DNA of 64,000 bases from Deltaproteobacteria bacterium. Its GTDB lineage: Bacteria; Myxococcota_A; UBA796; UBA2385. The stretch spans positions 124,001-188,000 of the forward strand of contig JAGYJW010000001.1 in NCBI GenBank assembly GCA_018401435.1. The letters run 5' to 3'. Of the stretch, positions 1 through 10,494 are shown one piece after another; position 1 is the stretch's first letter, and each line of letters begins with the position of its first letter. The notes below the pieces were generated by a model. That model worked only from the letters and a program-made list of their open reading frames with translations. It was not told where the DNA came from and searched no databases. The position numbers were made by a program, and so were the translations under genes.

Positions 1-981
1 CAAGGCGTCGGCCCCGCTCATTTCGGCCGACTCCTGCAGCATGGCCACGCAGCCCAGCCGGGCCCGAGGTCCCCAGCCGCTGGCATCGGCGGCGCGCTCC
101 AGGCTCTCGCGCAACATGCCATGGACCAGCGAGAAGCCCTGGTCGGCGCCATCGGGTCCGGCCTCGATCAGGCCAGCGGCCAGCAAGGTCTCGACCAGCT
201 CGGGAGAGGGCCAGGCCCCGGCGTGGCGACAGGCGCGGCGCCACTCGCCCCGGTCCACCGTCATGCCGAGGGATGGCAGCCAGCTCCAGGGCGCGGGCCT
301 CAAGCGGATCCCGGCCCGCCAGCGCCTGCCGGACCCGGGCCTGCCAGACGGCGTGCAGGTCATCGGGCAGGTCGGGCTGGATGCCCGGCCGCAGCTCGAA
401 ACCCTGGGCGCCCGCCACCAGCACGCCCCGCGCCACCCAGTCCCCCACCAACTGGGTGATGAAGAGGGGGTTGCCGGCGGTGCGGCCTTCGACACGTCGG
501 GCGAGATCGCCGTTGAGGTGCAGCAGCTCCTCGATCAGGCGGCTGCGCCAGCCCGGGCCAGGGACCGACCTCCAGGCGCTGGGCGCCCGGCCACTGCAGC
601 AGGCGCTGCACCAGCTGGCCCTCCAGGCTGGCCACCGCACTCTCGGGCGGTCAGCAGCAGCAGGATGGCGACGGGCTGGTCGGCCCAGCGGCGCTGGGCT
701 TGCAGGGCAAAGGCCAGGGCCTCGCTGCCCCAGTGCACATCCTCCAAACGTAGGATCAAGGGGCGTTCTTTGGATGCCTGGCCGAGAATGCGGGCCAGCG
801 CCGCATAGCGCTCGGTGGCCCCCGAGAAGCGCCCGGTGTCGCCCACTCCCAGCAGGGCCAGCAGGTCGCGGCTGTCTCCGGCGTTGAGCCCCCAGCGCAA
901 GGCGGCGGCATTGCCCTGGTGCAGCCGGTGTTCGCGGCTGGATCCCGAGCAGCGCAACCAGCGGGCGAGGGGCGGGCCCAG
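1..981 (-). pseudogene. AAA/ATPase part of kinase-ATPase protein, frameshifted, truncated by window edge
   Basis: This stretch continues the protein whose kinase domain starts at 2232. Read on the minus strand and moving between frames, it gives a coherent STAND/AAA-type ATPase. A Walker A-like AAGSGKS lies near 1100-1080 (just inside the neighbouring entry). A Walker B-like RLEDVHW lies near 755-735. A helical stretch around 450-400 contains GNPLFITQLV. Each piece is in a different frame, and an in-frame stop falls near 980. At least four single-base indels are needed to restore one reading frame between about 1130 and 270. The family would be PknK-like kinases fused to a signalling ATPase. 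Either the gene is dead, or this end of the contig carries sequencing errors. The kinase is intact in its first 255 residues, so errors or recent decay are both possible. The protein continues past the left edge. Confidence 0.6.
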
Positions 982-2232
982 CTAGCCAGCCGATCCCCCC
1001 CTCGCTCCACGTGGCCTGCAGCACATCGGCGGCGCCCAAGGCATGGGCCCGCTCGCACAGCCAGGCAGCCAGGGCGCTCTTGCCCGAACCCGCAGCCCGG
1101 CAGGCGGGGCCGCCGGCTGGCCGCCTTCCACCGCCGCGGCCTGCCACAGTGCGTCGCGCTGCTCTTCGCGGCCCACCAGGGCACCGCCCGCAGGCCAAAA
1201 GAGGCGCAGGCCCGCCCCACCAGCTTCATCGTAGGGGCGCTGGTTTCGGCCTCGCGCCAGGTGGCGGGCAGCGGCGGACGGGGCGCGGGCGGCGGGGTGC
1301 CGTCCTCGGCCAGGGCGGTCCCCAGGGTGGAGGGCCTCGACCGATCCCGGGCCCAAAAAGGTCGGGGCCTCGGACAGGGCCGGCAGCGCCTCAGGCCGAA
1401 AGCCGCGTCGGCGGCGCGCTGGATAGGCGGCGGGCGGGGTCCTTCTCCAGGCGGCCCAGCCAGGCGCGCAGCCCGGCGGCAGGGCCATCGGGGCGTCCAG
1501 CACGGCAGCGGCCGGTGCAAAATGATCGTCCCGAATATGGGCCAGGGGCCGATTCCGGCCAAAGGGCGCATCGCCGGTGATCGCCGCCCAGGCGGTGCAG
1601 CCCAGGGCATAGAGGTCGGTCCAGGGGCCCAGCTCTGCGGCGCGCCCCGAGAACTGCTCGGGGGCCATATAGGCCGCGGTGCCCACGACCTCTTCGTCCT
1701 CGTCCCCGTCGGGGCCGGCGCCGGGGGTGTCGCCCACCCGGGCGATGCCAAAGTCCAGCAGCACCACCCGTTCGTCGCCGACAATGATGTTGCCAGGCTT
1801 GATGTCGCGGTGCAGCACCCCCCGCGCGTGGGCGTGGGCCAGGGCCGCGAGCAGCTGGGAGAAGATCCGGGCAAGGGTGGGCCAGTCCAGCTGGCCGCGC
1901 AATTGGGAGAGGGGCGCTCCCGCCACCTGCTCCATGGCCAGCCAGGGGCTGCGGCTGCCCACGCCGCGGCCCTGCAGCTGCCGCGCGTCCTCTCCCACCA
2001 CGCCGTGATCGAGGACCCGGACGATGTTGGGATGGGAGAGGCGGGCAACCGCCCGCACCTCGGTCGCAAAGGAGGAGAGGAACCAGCTGTGATCCGAGAA
2101 GCGCTCGCTCAGGATCTTGACGGCGACGGGCAGGCCCTGGGCCTCGTGTTGGCCGGCCCAGACGGTGCCCATGCCCCCCTGTCCCAGGATCTGGTGAAGT
2201 CGAAAGGGGCCGATGCGGGGGATCTGGGTCAT
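982..2232 (-). CDS. Eukaryote-like Ser/Thr protein kinase, N-terminal domain (frameshifted downstream)
   Basis: A Hanks-type Ser/Thr kinase begins at 2232. Visible motifs are the glycine loop GQGGMGTVW (residues 17-25), the ATP-binding lysine in VAVK (K39), the catalytic loop HRDIKPGN (141-148), DFG (160-162), and MAPEQ in the activation segment followed by DLYALGC. The domain reads cleanly to about residue 255 (near 1465). The expected helix then continues in the two other frames (RAWLGRLEKDPARR, then QRAADAAFGL) before returning to the first, so two or three indels lie between about 1470 and 1425. No transmembrane segment is seen. The kinase is fused to an ATPase domain (preceding entry), as in PknK-like regulators. 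It is the first gene of its strand here and has no operon partner that explains its target. Family assignment is secure. Whether the full protein is made is not. Confidence 0.75.
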   Translation of the reverse strand: MTQIPRIGPFRLHQILGQGGMGTVWAGQHEAQGLPVAVKILSERFSDHSWFLSSFATEVRAVARLSHPNIVRVLDHGVVGEDARQLQGRGVGSRSPWLAMEQVAGAPLSQLRGQLDWPTLARIFSQLLAALAHAHARGVLHRDIKPGNIIVGDERVVLLDFGIARVGDTPGAGPDGDEDEEVVGTAAYMAPEQFSGRAAELGPWTDLYALGCTAWAAITGDAPFGRNRPLAHIRDDHFAPAAAVLDAPMALPPGCAPGWAAWRRTPPAAYPARRRRGFRPEALPALSEAPTFLGPGSVEALHPGDRPGRGRHPAARAPSAAARHLARGRNQRPYDEAGGAGLRLFWPAGGALVGREEQRDALWQAAAVEGGQPAAPPAGLRVRARAPWLPGCASGPMPWAPPMCCRPRGARGGSAG

Positions 2233-2301
2233 AGCGCGCCCCTATCCGGTCCCCTTGCGGGGCTGCCGGTCAGGTCCCGCCCGGATCTCCGCCCGGATCC
2301 C

Positions 2302-3393
2302 TCAGCCTCTGCGGCGCAACAGCCACCCCAGCCCGCCAAAGGCCAGCAGCAGGGGCAGGACGCCAGCCCCGCTCGGGGCGTCTTCGGTGATCTCGATGAC
2401 GAGGTGTTGGGCGGTGGCCCCGTCGTCGTCTTGAAACAGGCTGTCGGCCTGGTGGGCCGAGGCCGCCGCCCAGGTGTCGAAGCGGGTGAGCCAGGCCCCT
2501 TCCTCCCCTTGCCAGGAATCGGCGTAGATGCGGGCAAAGACCGGCTCGTCGCCGGCCAGCTCCCACAAGGCGGCGTCATAGACCGCCTCGGCCTCCTCTC
2601 CGCCCGACCCGTAGAGCGTGTCCAGATCCTCAGACCGGAAGCCGCTGATCAGCCGGGCCCGCGCATCCCCGATCACATAGACCGTGGTGCGAAAATCCGC
2701 CGGACCGGCATGGCGGGCCATCGCCGATGGAAAGCGCAAGCTGGGGCTGCTGCTGCGGATCACCACCGGGGGGAGGCTGCGGCCCTGCTCGGGGGTGTCG
2801 GCCACCGTCGGCGCCAGGGACACCAGCACGAATTCGGTGTCGCCCGCGGCCACATAGGCGTCCAGGGTGGCCTGGGTGCCCCCCGCCGACCAGCCGTTCT
2901 CGTCCAGCCAGGCGCCCAGGGCGGCTGCGTCGTCGCTGGCCACCACGGTGAAGGCATAGTCGCCGGCGAAGCCCTCGGCGACCACGTCCACGCCCAGCCC
3001 GCCGCCGGTGTCCAGGCCGTTGGCGAAATCGCCGCCCCCCTTCAGGCGGGTGGCGCGGCAGCCGGACCCGCATCCCTCGTCCTCGTCCCCCTCGCCCCAC
3101 ACGATGAAGGTGTCCACGATGGGCTGGCTGCGGGCGCGCAGGCTGTCAAAGCGGGCTTCATCGCCCTCTTCCAGCGACTGGAAGCCCTTGGGGATGGCGA
3201 TGATCCATCCGAAGCTGGCGGCATCGCCGGCATAGCTCACCCGGTATTCGACGACCGAGCCGGCGCCGTCCCGCCACAGGATGGCCTCCTGGGCGTCGCT
3301 CTCGGCCAAGGCGCCGCTCTCGTGAACAAGGTTCGCGCAGGGGCGCGCGACCGGACCACCCAGGGTGATCAGTGCGAGGAGGCTGGAAATCAT
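2302..3393 (-). CDS. DUF2330-like secreted/surface protein with C-terminal membrane anchor
   Basis: A 363-residue protein. The N-terminus is a short hydrophobic leader, and the mature part starts around ANLVHESG. The body resembles DUF2330 proteins of delta- and actinobacteria: an early strand pattern ending in FGWIIAIP (about residues 60-67), then SQPIVDTF, a Cys pair GCGSGC, and a later segment ending in IYADSW. The last 25 residues are a hydrophobic stretch (VLPLLLAFGGLGWLL) followed by RRRG. This is the typical layout of MYXO-CTERM-like or PEP-CTERM-like anchors, but the diagnostic Cys-containing motif of MYXO-CTERM is not present. Function is unknown in this family. It stands alone between the kinase and a small lipoprotein gene. 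Confidence 0.7.
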   Translation of the reverse strand: MISSLLALITLGGPVARPCANLVHESGALAESDAQEAILWRDGAGSVVEYRVSYAGDAASFGWIIAIPKGFQSLEEGDEARFDSLRARSQPIVDTFIVWGEGDEDEGCGSGCRATRLKGGGDFANGLDTGGGLGVDVVAEGFAGDYAFTVVASDDAAALGAWLDENGWSAGGTQATLDAYVAAGDTEFVLVSLAPTVADTPEQGRSLPPVVIRSSSPSLRFPSAMARHAGPADFRTTVYVIGDARARLISGFRSEDLDTLYGSGGEEAEAVYDAALWELAGDEPVFARIYADSWQGEEGAWLTRFDTWAAASAHQADSLFQDDDGATAQHLVIEITEDAPSGAGVLPLLLAFGGLGWLLRRRG

Positions 3394-3487
3394 CGGCTGC
3401 TCCCCCGACGGGTGCCGATGCCACCATCGCCCCGCCCCCAGCCGGCGTCAAGGCCGGGCCCCGCGCCTGGAAGCCGCCCCGGGGGCC

Positions 3488-4156
3488 TCAGCCGCCCGAG
3501 AAGGCCGGGGTGCGCCCGAGGGTCGAGCACCACTCCACCGAAACCGAGCCCTGCACCGCGCCGGTCGCGGGGTAGGCCTCCAGGCCCTCTTCGGGGAAGC
3601 CGCCGTTATATTCGACGAGGTCCAGGTCGATGGTGTAGTCCGACCCGTCGCCACCCCTGATGGTGTAGGAGTAGACCGTCGGGTAGCCCAGCCACTTGCG
3701 GCCGGTCCAATAGAAGCCGTCGTCGCCGCCATTGGTGCGGTTCTCGAATTCAAAGGCGCCCTGCCCGGTGAAGCAGTTGATGGCCCAGCCCGCCCGCCCG
3801 AAGGCGTCGTCCACAAAGGTCATCTCGCCGGTGTAGCCGTCCTTGCGCACGAAGAAGTCGCAGGTGCCGCCCACCACATAGCCGGTCATGTCGAAGGGCC
3901 CGTCGTGGGAGCCCAGAAGGTCGGTGACCAGGGCGCAGTCGGCCTCGGGGTTGCTGGAGAGGTACAACAGCACCACGCCCCCCTGGTCGAATCCGAAGCC
4001 ATGAAAGAGCTCCACCCGCCCCTCGGCGTCTTCGCCGGTGACCGTGATGGTGCCCGAGACCTGGGGAGTCAGCGTCCCACCGGGGCCCGAGTCCGCGGAC
4101 TTGTCGTTGCAGGCCAGGGTGGCCAGGGGTGCGAGCACCAGCAGCAGGGAGCGCAT
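3488..4156 (-). CDS. Hypothetical lipoprotein
   Basis: I do not recognise this 222-residue protein. The start at 4156 was chosen because it gives a lipoprotein-type leader: [11 protein letters not shown] followed by ATLAC, with the Cys at residue 16. The lipobox is imperfect at position -3. After the Cys comes a short polar linker ([11 protein letters not shown]), then a beta-rich domain starting [13 protein letters not shown]. That domain has several Cys residues and aromatic-rich strands ([12 protein letters not shown]), which suggests a small beta-sandwich exported to the outer membrane. The same strand carries prfB upstream with a 62-base gap, but the two are functionally unrelated. No transmembrane helix follows the leader. 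Confidence 0.6.
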   Translation of the reverse strand: MRSLLLVLAPLATLACNDKSADSGPGGTLTPQVSGTITVTGEDAEGRVELFHGFGFDQGGVVLLYLSSNPEADCALVTDLLGSHDGPFDMTGYVVGGTCDFFVRKDGYTGEMTFVDDAFGRAGWAINCFTGQGAFEFENRTNGGDDGFYWTGRKWLGYPTVYSYTIRGGDGSDYTIDLDLVEYNGGFPEEGLEAYPATGAVQGSVSVEWCSTLGRTPAFSGG

Positions 4157-4218
4157 CAATCCTCCATCGTGATTCGACAGGGTAGCAACGGCGGGCCTTG
4201 CGCGGGGGAGAATGGCGT

Positions 4219-5338
4219 TCAGGCCTTGTCGTCGGCCTCGCTGCCGCGGCGGCGGACCAGCCAGGCCTCCATGAAGGGCAGCAGGTCGCCGTCCAGCACC
4301 CGGTCGGTATTGGCCTGCTCGACGCCCGTGCGCAGGTCCTTGACCAGGCGGTAAGGCTGAAGGACATAGTTGCGGATCTGGCTGCCCCACTCGATGCGCT
4401 TCTTGTCGGCGTTGACCGCGTCGATCTCCTCTTGCCGCTTCTCCATCTCGTACTGGAAGAGCTTGGCCCGCATCAGCTTCCAGGCCTTGGCCTTGTTCTT
4501 GTGCTGGCTGCGCTCGTCCTGGCAGGTCACCACCAGCCCCGTCGGGTTGTGGGTGATGCGCACGGCGGAGTCGGTGGTATTGACGTGCTGCCCGCCCGCC
4601 CCGCTGGAGCGGTAGGTGTCGATGCGGCAATCGACCTCTTTGAGGTCCACCTCGATGTCATCGGGCAGGTCGGGGGCGGCGTCCACGCTGGCGAAGGCGG
4701 TGTGGCGCCGGGCGTTGCTGTCGAAGGGGCTGATGCGCACCAGGCGGTGAACACCGATCTCGGACTTCAGGTAGCCATAGGCATAGGGGCCGGTGACCTC
4801 GATGCGGCAGCTCTTGATGCCCGCCTCTTCGTGGGGGTGTTCATCCACCACCTTGGCCTTGAAGCCCATGCGCGCCGCCCACTGCAGGTACATGCGCTTG
4901 AGCATCTCGGCGAAGTCGGCGGCGTCGGTGCCACCCGCTCCGGAGTTGATATCGAGGATGGCATCGGCGTCGTCGGCCTCCTCGGACAGCATCTGCTGCA
5001 CCTCGGCCTCGCGCACGACCGGCGCCAGGGCCAGGAATGCGGCCTCGGCCTCGGCCAGGGTGTCCTCGTCGCCGGCCTCATCCCCCAGCTCAAGGAGGGT
5101 GTCGGCGTCCGAAAACCCGACTTCGAGGCGCTGAAAGAGCTTGACCGCCCTTTCGAGGTTGGCCCGCTCCTTGAGGTAGGCCTGGGAGCGCTCCTGGTCG
5201 GACCAGAAGGCGGGATCGTTGCTGAACTCGTTCAGCTCTTGGATGCGGCGCTGTTTTGCAGCGACGTCAAAGATGCCCCCGGAGCGCTTCGATGCGTGCT
5301 CGCAGGGACTTGCGGAGATCGAGGATGTCGTTGGCCAT
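4219..5338 (-). CDS. prfB: Peptide chain release factor 2, expressed by programmed +1 frameshift
   Basis: Release factor 2 recognises UGA and UAA and triggers peptidyl-tRNA hydrolysis. The first 23 codons (ATG at 5338, preceded by GGAG) end at an in-frame TGA at 5269-5267. Shifting +1 there continues the protein for 372 residues in all, against 365 in E. coli. Downstream features are the stop-codon recognition tripeptide SPF in RISPFDSN and the catalytic GGQ loop SGAGGQHVN, with Gln at residue 250. The frameshift site is the classical autoregulatory one: low RF2 lets ribosomes pause at UGA and slip. This is therefore a functional gene, not a pseudogene. It is transcribed away from the divergent gene at 5443. 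Confidence 0.97.
5266..5281 (-). promoter_or_regulatory. RF2 programmed +1 frameshift site
   Basis: On the minus strand the sequence reads CGGGGGCATCTTTGAC. It contains an internal Shine-Dalgarno-like G run, a three-base spacer, the slippery CTT codon and an in-frame TGA followed by C. This matches the known bacterial prfB recoding signal (AGGGGG-TAT-CTT-TGA-C) except for two positions. The zero frame ends here after 23 codons, and the release-factor coding sequence continues in the +1 frame. Confidence 0.95.
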
Positions 5339-5442
5339 GGGGTGCTCCAGGGGCGACCGGGTCGCCGGCAGCGCGCTGCTAACGGACACAGCGACGGGTC
5401 GCACGCCCCGCCAACCGCGCTCCTGCCCGATAGGGGGGGGCC

Positions 5443-6168
5443 ATGTCCCCTCCCCTCCGCATCTTTGTCGCGGGCGCCACCGGCTACACCGGCCGCGCCC
5501 TGGTCCAGCAGGCCACCGGGTCCGGCGCGGTGGTCTTTGCCCATATTCGCCCCGACTCGCCGCGGCTGGCGGGGCAGCGCGCCGCCTTTGAGGCCCAGGG
5601 CGCCCAGGTCCTGGCCTGCCCCTGGACCCCCGAGGCCCTGGCCCAGGCCCTGAAGGATGCGCGCCCCACCCATGTCTTCATCCTGTTCGGCAGCTCCGCG
5701 GGCAGCCGCAAGGAGCTGCGGGGCATGGGTCGGGCCGACAGCTACGCCCAGGTGGACGAGGGGCTCAGCCGGATGCTCATCGACGCCTGCCGGGGATCCT
5801 CCCCCCAGCCCCATGTGGTCTACTTGTCCAGCCTGGGGGCCGACCGACCCAGCGGCGCCTACCTCGCGGCCCGCCACGCGGTCGAGGCCGCCCTGGCCCA
5901 GAGCGGCCTGCACCACAGCATCGCCCGGCCCAGCATCCTCACCGGTGATGACCGCCCCGAGGCGCGACCGGCCGAGCTGCTGGCGGGCCGGCTGGTCGGT
6001 GGCGCCTTGGGGGCGCTGGCGGCGCTGGGCTGGGAGACACCCCAGGCCCGCCTGGGCCCGATGACCGGCCCCACCCTGGCGCGGGCCCTGCTCTCCATCG
6101 CCCAGCAGGCCCGACCTGGCCGGCGCATCGTGGAGGCGCCGGAGCTGCGGAGGCTTGGGGCTGCTTAA
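5443..6168 (+). CDS. NAD(P)-binding protein, atypical SDR / epimerase-like
   Basis: A 241-residue Rossmann-fold protein. The dinucleotide-binding motif GATGYTGR lies at residues 11-18, right after a beta strand (RIFVAG). This is the hallmark of atypical short-chain dehydrogenases of the NAD(P)H-binding (NmrA/YwnB-like) group. A conserved strand HVVYLSSLGAD sits where the catalytic Ser usually lies. A Tyr comes a few residues later (GAYLAARHAVEAAL), a variant of the YxxxK pattern in which Lys is replaced by Arg. That may mean an altered or lost dehydrogenase activity. It is transcribed divergently from prfB. Its stop codon overlaps that of convergent ybeY by three bases. Substrate unknown. Confidence 0.75.
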   Translation: MSPPLRIFVAGATGYTGRALVQQATGSGAVVFAHIRPDSPRLAGQRAAFEAQGAQVLACPWTPEALAQALKDARPTHVFILFGSSAGSRKELRGMGRADSYAQVDEGLSRMLIDACRGSSPQPHVVYLSSLGADRPSGAYLAARHAVEAALAQSGLHHSIARPSILTGDDRPEARPAELLAGRLVGGALGALAALGWETPQARLGPMTGPTLARALLSIAQQARPGRRIVEAPELRRLGAA

Positions 6169-6650
6169 GCCTCGGCGTCGGCTTCCTTTTCGGCACGCTC
6201 GACCAGGCCCAGGGGGCGGCGGCCCAGCAGGCCCAGCACCTTGGCCTCGGCGGCGCGCATCTCGGCCGCCTCCTCGGGGTCCTGCTCGTGATCGTAGCCC
6301 AGCAGGTGCAGCAGGCCGTGAACCAGCAGCACGCCCAGCTCTTCATCCAAGCTGTGGCCGAGTTCGGCCGCCTGGCGCGCCGCCGTCTCGACGCTGATGA
6401 CCAGGTCGCCCAGCACCGGGTCGTCCTCCAGGATGGCCTCACCCTCCTGCTGGGCGAAGCTCAACACGTCCGTGGGCGCATCCTTGCCGCGCCAGTCGCG
6501 GTTCAGGGGCCGGATGAAGGCGTCGCTGCACAGGACGATGCTCAGCTCCGCCTCGGCCAGATCAATGGCGGCCAGGGCCTGTTCGGCCAGGGCTTGCAGG
6601 GCTTGCGTTGGGTGGTCGCAATCTTCCACCGAAATATCGACGGCGCTCAA
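6165..6650 (-). CDS. ybeY: Endoribonuclease YbeY, rRNA maturation factor
   Basis: YbeY is a zinc-dependent single-strand RNase that matures the 3' end of 16S rRNA and takes part in 70S ribosome quality control. The 161-residue protein has the family signature HGLLHLLGYDH near residues 114-124, whose three His residues bind the metal, and the upstream PTDVLSF motif. It is the last gene of a coupled operon: its start overlaps the stop of the preceding HD hydrolase gene by four bases (ATGA at 6650-6647). phoH lies further upstream in the same operon. The phoH/HD/ybeY order is common in many phyla. The C-terminal acidic-basic tail is unremarkable. Confidence 0.95.
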   Translation of the reverse strand: MSAVDISVEDCDHPTQALQALAEQALAAIDLAEAELSIVLCSDAFIRPLNRDWRGKDAPTDVLSFAQQEGEAILEDDPVLGDLVISVETAARQAAELGHSLDEELGVLLVHGLLHLLGYDHEQDPEEAAEMRAAEAKVLGLLGRRPLGLVERAEKEADAEA

Positions 6651-9225
6651 TGGTCATCCTCTCGTCGCCAGCTGGGAATCTGCAGGTGGACGGCGCTCTC
6701 GTAGTCGTCTTCGGGCCGGAACTCCGCCGCTGCCGGGTCGGAGCGGCTGTCGAATGCAGCGGCACCGGGATCGGTGACCCCGCTGCGGCCGAGGTTGGGG
6801 TCGGTGTAGCTGCCGGGGTTGTCGGAGGACACCGAGGGGTCGGTATGCCCCGACTTCAGCGGGTTGGACGCCATCTCCAGCGTGATGATGGGCCCGGTGG
6901 GGGCCTCGTCCACCATGGATTCGGGGCGCCGCTTGGGCACTCCGGGGTATTCGATGCGGTGGTGGTAGATGCCCATCAGCGTGTTCGTGAAGGCGTCGAC
7001 GATGGTGTAGAGCTCTTTTACGGTGAGCGGGCAGTGCTCGAGCTGCCCGTCCAGGATGGCCCCATTCACCAGCCGCTGGATGAGGGCCCGGATATTCTCG
7101 GGTGACTTGTCCTTGAGGGTGCGGCAGGCGGCCTCGACCTTGTCGGCGAGCATCATGATGCCCGTCTCGCGGCTATTCGGCGGCTGCCCGGGGTAGCGGA
7201 AGTCGGCCTCGTCCACCACCTCGCCCGGCCCGGCCTGCTCCACCGCCTTGGCGTAGAAGTACTGGATGAGCCCGGACCCGTGGTGCATGGTGATGCCATC
7301 GATGATGGCCGGAGGCAGCTTGTATTGGCGGGCGATGGCCTCGCCGTCGCGAACATGGTTCACGATCAGGCGGGCCGAGGTGCGCGGCGGCAGCCTGTCG
7401 TGGGGATTGGGCCCACTGCGCTGGTTCTCGATGAAGTATCGCGGGTTTACGGCCTTGCCGATGTCGTGGAAATAGCAGGCCACCCGCGTCTGCAAGGCGT
7501 TGGCGGAGATGGCCTCGGCGGCGGCCTCGCAGAGCTGGGCCACCGTCACCGAGTGGTGGTAGGTGCCCGGCGCCCGCAACATCAGCTGGCGCAGCAGGGG
7601 GTGGTTGAGGTTGGCCAGCTCCAGCAGGCGGTAGTCGGTGACAAAGCCGAAGCCTTCGAAGATGGGCACCACGCCGAGCACGAAGACGCCCGACAGCACG
7701 CCGCCGGCGAATGCGAAGCCCACATCCCACAGCGGCTGGGTGGCGGGCTCGGACATGGAGGCGGCCTCGCCCAGCTGAATCTGCACCAGGCCCAGCAGCA
7801 GGGCCGCCGCCGCATTGACCAGCCCGGCCAACAGCCCCGCCCGCAGCACGCCCACCCGCTCGCGCATATGGGCCAGCGACCCCGCCGCGGTCAGCCCCGA
7901 GATGGCGAAGAAGAGCGTGAAGAGCACCGACTGCTCCATCATCACGCCCAGCAGGCAGGCCGTGCCCAGCACCCACACCAGCGCGGTCTCGCTATTGACC
8001 AGGATGCGCACCAGCATGGCGCTGCCGGCGAAGGGTGCCAGGTACCACAAGCAAGAGGGCGACAGGCCCAGCCCCAGGGCCGCGGTCAGGGGCTGTGACA
8101 GCTCGACGATCAGCCGAGCGAGGCCCAGGGCGATGAGGGCCAAGGCGCCGATGGCCGCAAGATCCCCGGGCTTCTTGGTGAATTTTCGAATCCAGCTCGC
8201 GGCGAATTGGTAGAGGCTGACCCACACCAGCGCACAGAAGGCCATCATGGCCAACAAGCTGCCCACAAAGCCCACATCCGAGCGCCCGCGCTGCAAGGCG
8301 TCGATGCGTTCGACCTGCTCGCTGTTGAGCACGTCGCCTTCGCGGGCCAGGGCGGTGCCGCGGCTGATGCGGATGACCACCTGGGACACGCCCTCGCGGG
8401 CCGCCTGCCGGCGATCTTCGGTGATCAGCTGGTTGTAGGAGAAGTTGGGCCGAACCGCGGCGCGGGCCAGGGCCACCGAGGCCCGCACCTCGTCCGAGTC
8501 GGAGTTGCCGTTCTCCAGGGCCGTCAGGCTGACCTGCTGTCGGGCCTCCGCGGGGGTCAGCACCTGGTCGAAGCTCTCGAGCTGCACCTCGTCCCGGCGG
8601 CTATCCGACAGGATGCGAACGATGTTCACGGTGCGGTCGCTGCCCGGCAAGACCGACCGGTCGGCCACCACATAGGAGCGCATTGTGGAGGAGATCAGCT
8701 GCCGGGCGAGGTTCTCGACGTCGCGGCTCCACCGCGCGTCGATGATGCGCTGCAGGTCTTCGGCGTCCAAGGACAGCTCGACCAGGCGCAGGAAGTCGCC
8801 GGCGATGGCGGAGAGTTCCGCCTCGGTCAGATCGCTGCGGCCGGCAGCCTTGGCGGCCATCAGGGCCTCGGCGTGGGCCCGGCGGCTGTGGTCGAAGGCC
8901 TCCCCCAGCCGGTTGTTCAGCCGGGTGGACAGGGTGGCGTCAAAGTCAAAGACCGGCAGCACGGCGTCCTCGGCCAGGCGCTCCCGGGTGAGGGTCTCGT
9001 CCCAGTCGATGAACTCGAAGCTGGTGGTGGCCCGGATGTCCCGGTCGGCCACATCGCCCACTTCAAAGCTGCGCGAGGGCACCCGCACATAGTCCACCAC
9101 CAGCATGCCCGACAGCGCCGAAAGAACGACGAGAATGAGCACCCTGAGTGCGATCTCGTTCTTCAACAGCTGGGCGAGCCGCCCCGGGGCAGCGGCCCCC
9201 TCGGGCGCCGGCGGGCTGGCCTCGC

Positions 9226-9229
<4 letters not shown>
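6647..9229 (-). CDS. 7TM-HD family phosphohydrolase (PgpH-like, putative cyclic dinucleotide phosphodiesterase)
   Basis: An 860-residue membrane protein with the 7TMR-HD architecture. A single N-terminal transmembrane helix near residues 25-50 is followed by a long extracytoplasmic domain. A block of about seven hydrophobic helices covers roughly residues 315-500. A cytoplasmic HD domain contains HHSVTVAQL, YFHDIGKA and MHHGSG. Homologues such as Listeria PgpH hydrolyse c-di-AMP. That substrate is inferred here, not shown. The gene is coupled at both ends: its start overlaps the phoH stop by four bases, and its stop overlaps the ybeY start. About 110 low-complexity polar residues follow the HD domain at the C-terminus and look disordered. 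Confidence 0.88.
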
Positions 9230-10155
<926 letters not shown>

Positions 10156-10494
10156 GGCGCCGGGATCGTGGACCTCCAGGCTCAGGCGAAAGGGGTGGCT
10201 GCTGTCTTCGGAGGGGCTCAGCGCGCCGCGCTCGACGAGGGGATGCGCGGGCTTGGGGTCGGAGTCGATGGGGCACCTCTGGGCCGTCGGGCGCGGCGAA
10301 GTCAGGGCCCGCTGCGACCCGGTTGACCCTTCACGCTATCACGTCGCGCCCGCGGCCATCGGGACGGGGCTGCTACTGGCTGTTTATGGGGATCCGGTGC
10401 GCGCTTTCGACCGCACCGCTTCGTCGTGGCCCCCGGGGAAGGGTTAGGGAGTTCCCCCCTGTCCGGGCGGCCACGGGCCGCCGTTGGAGTCGCC
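10156..10494. other. Divergent intergenic region, phoH / ald
   Basis: About 340 bases separate the usable phoH start from ald. The part next to phoH (to about 10221 or beyond) probably encodes the missing PhoH N-terminus. The remainder, roughly 10320-10490, must hold divergent promoters for phoH and ald. It is GC-rich and I see no clear hairpin or operator. An AT-richer patch (GGCTGTTTATGGGGATCC around 10378-10395) is the likeliest promoter location. Confidence 0.4.

Noticed and set aside
919..3660. A plus-strand frame of over 900 codons opposite the kinase and DUF2330-like genes
   Set aside because: Amino-acid composition (Gly, Ala, Arg, Pro, Gln) and lack of any motif mark it as antisense to conserved genes.
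4219..5338. prfB as a pseudogene because of the early in-frame TGA
   Set aside because: The TGA is part of the well-known +1 recoding signal and all catalytic motifs are intact.
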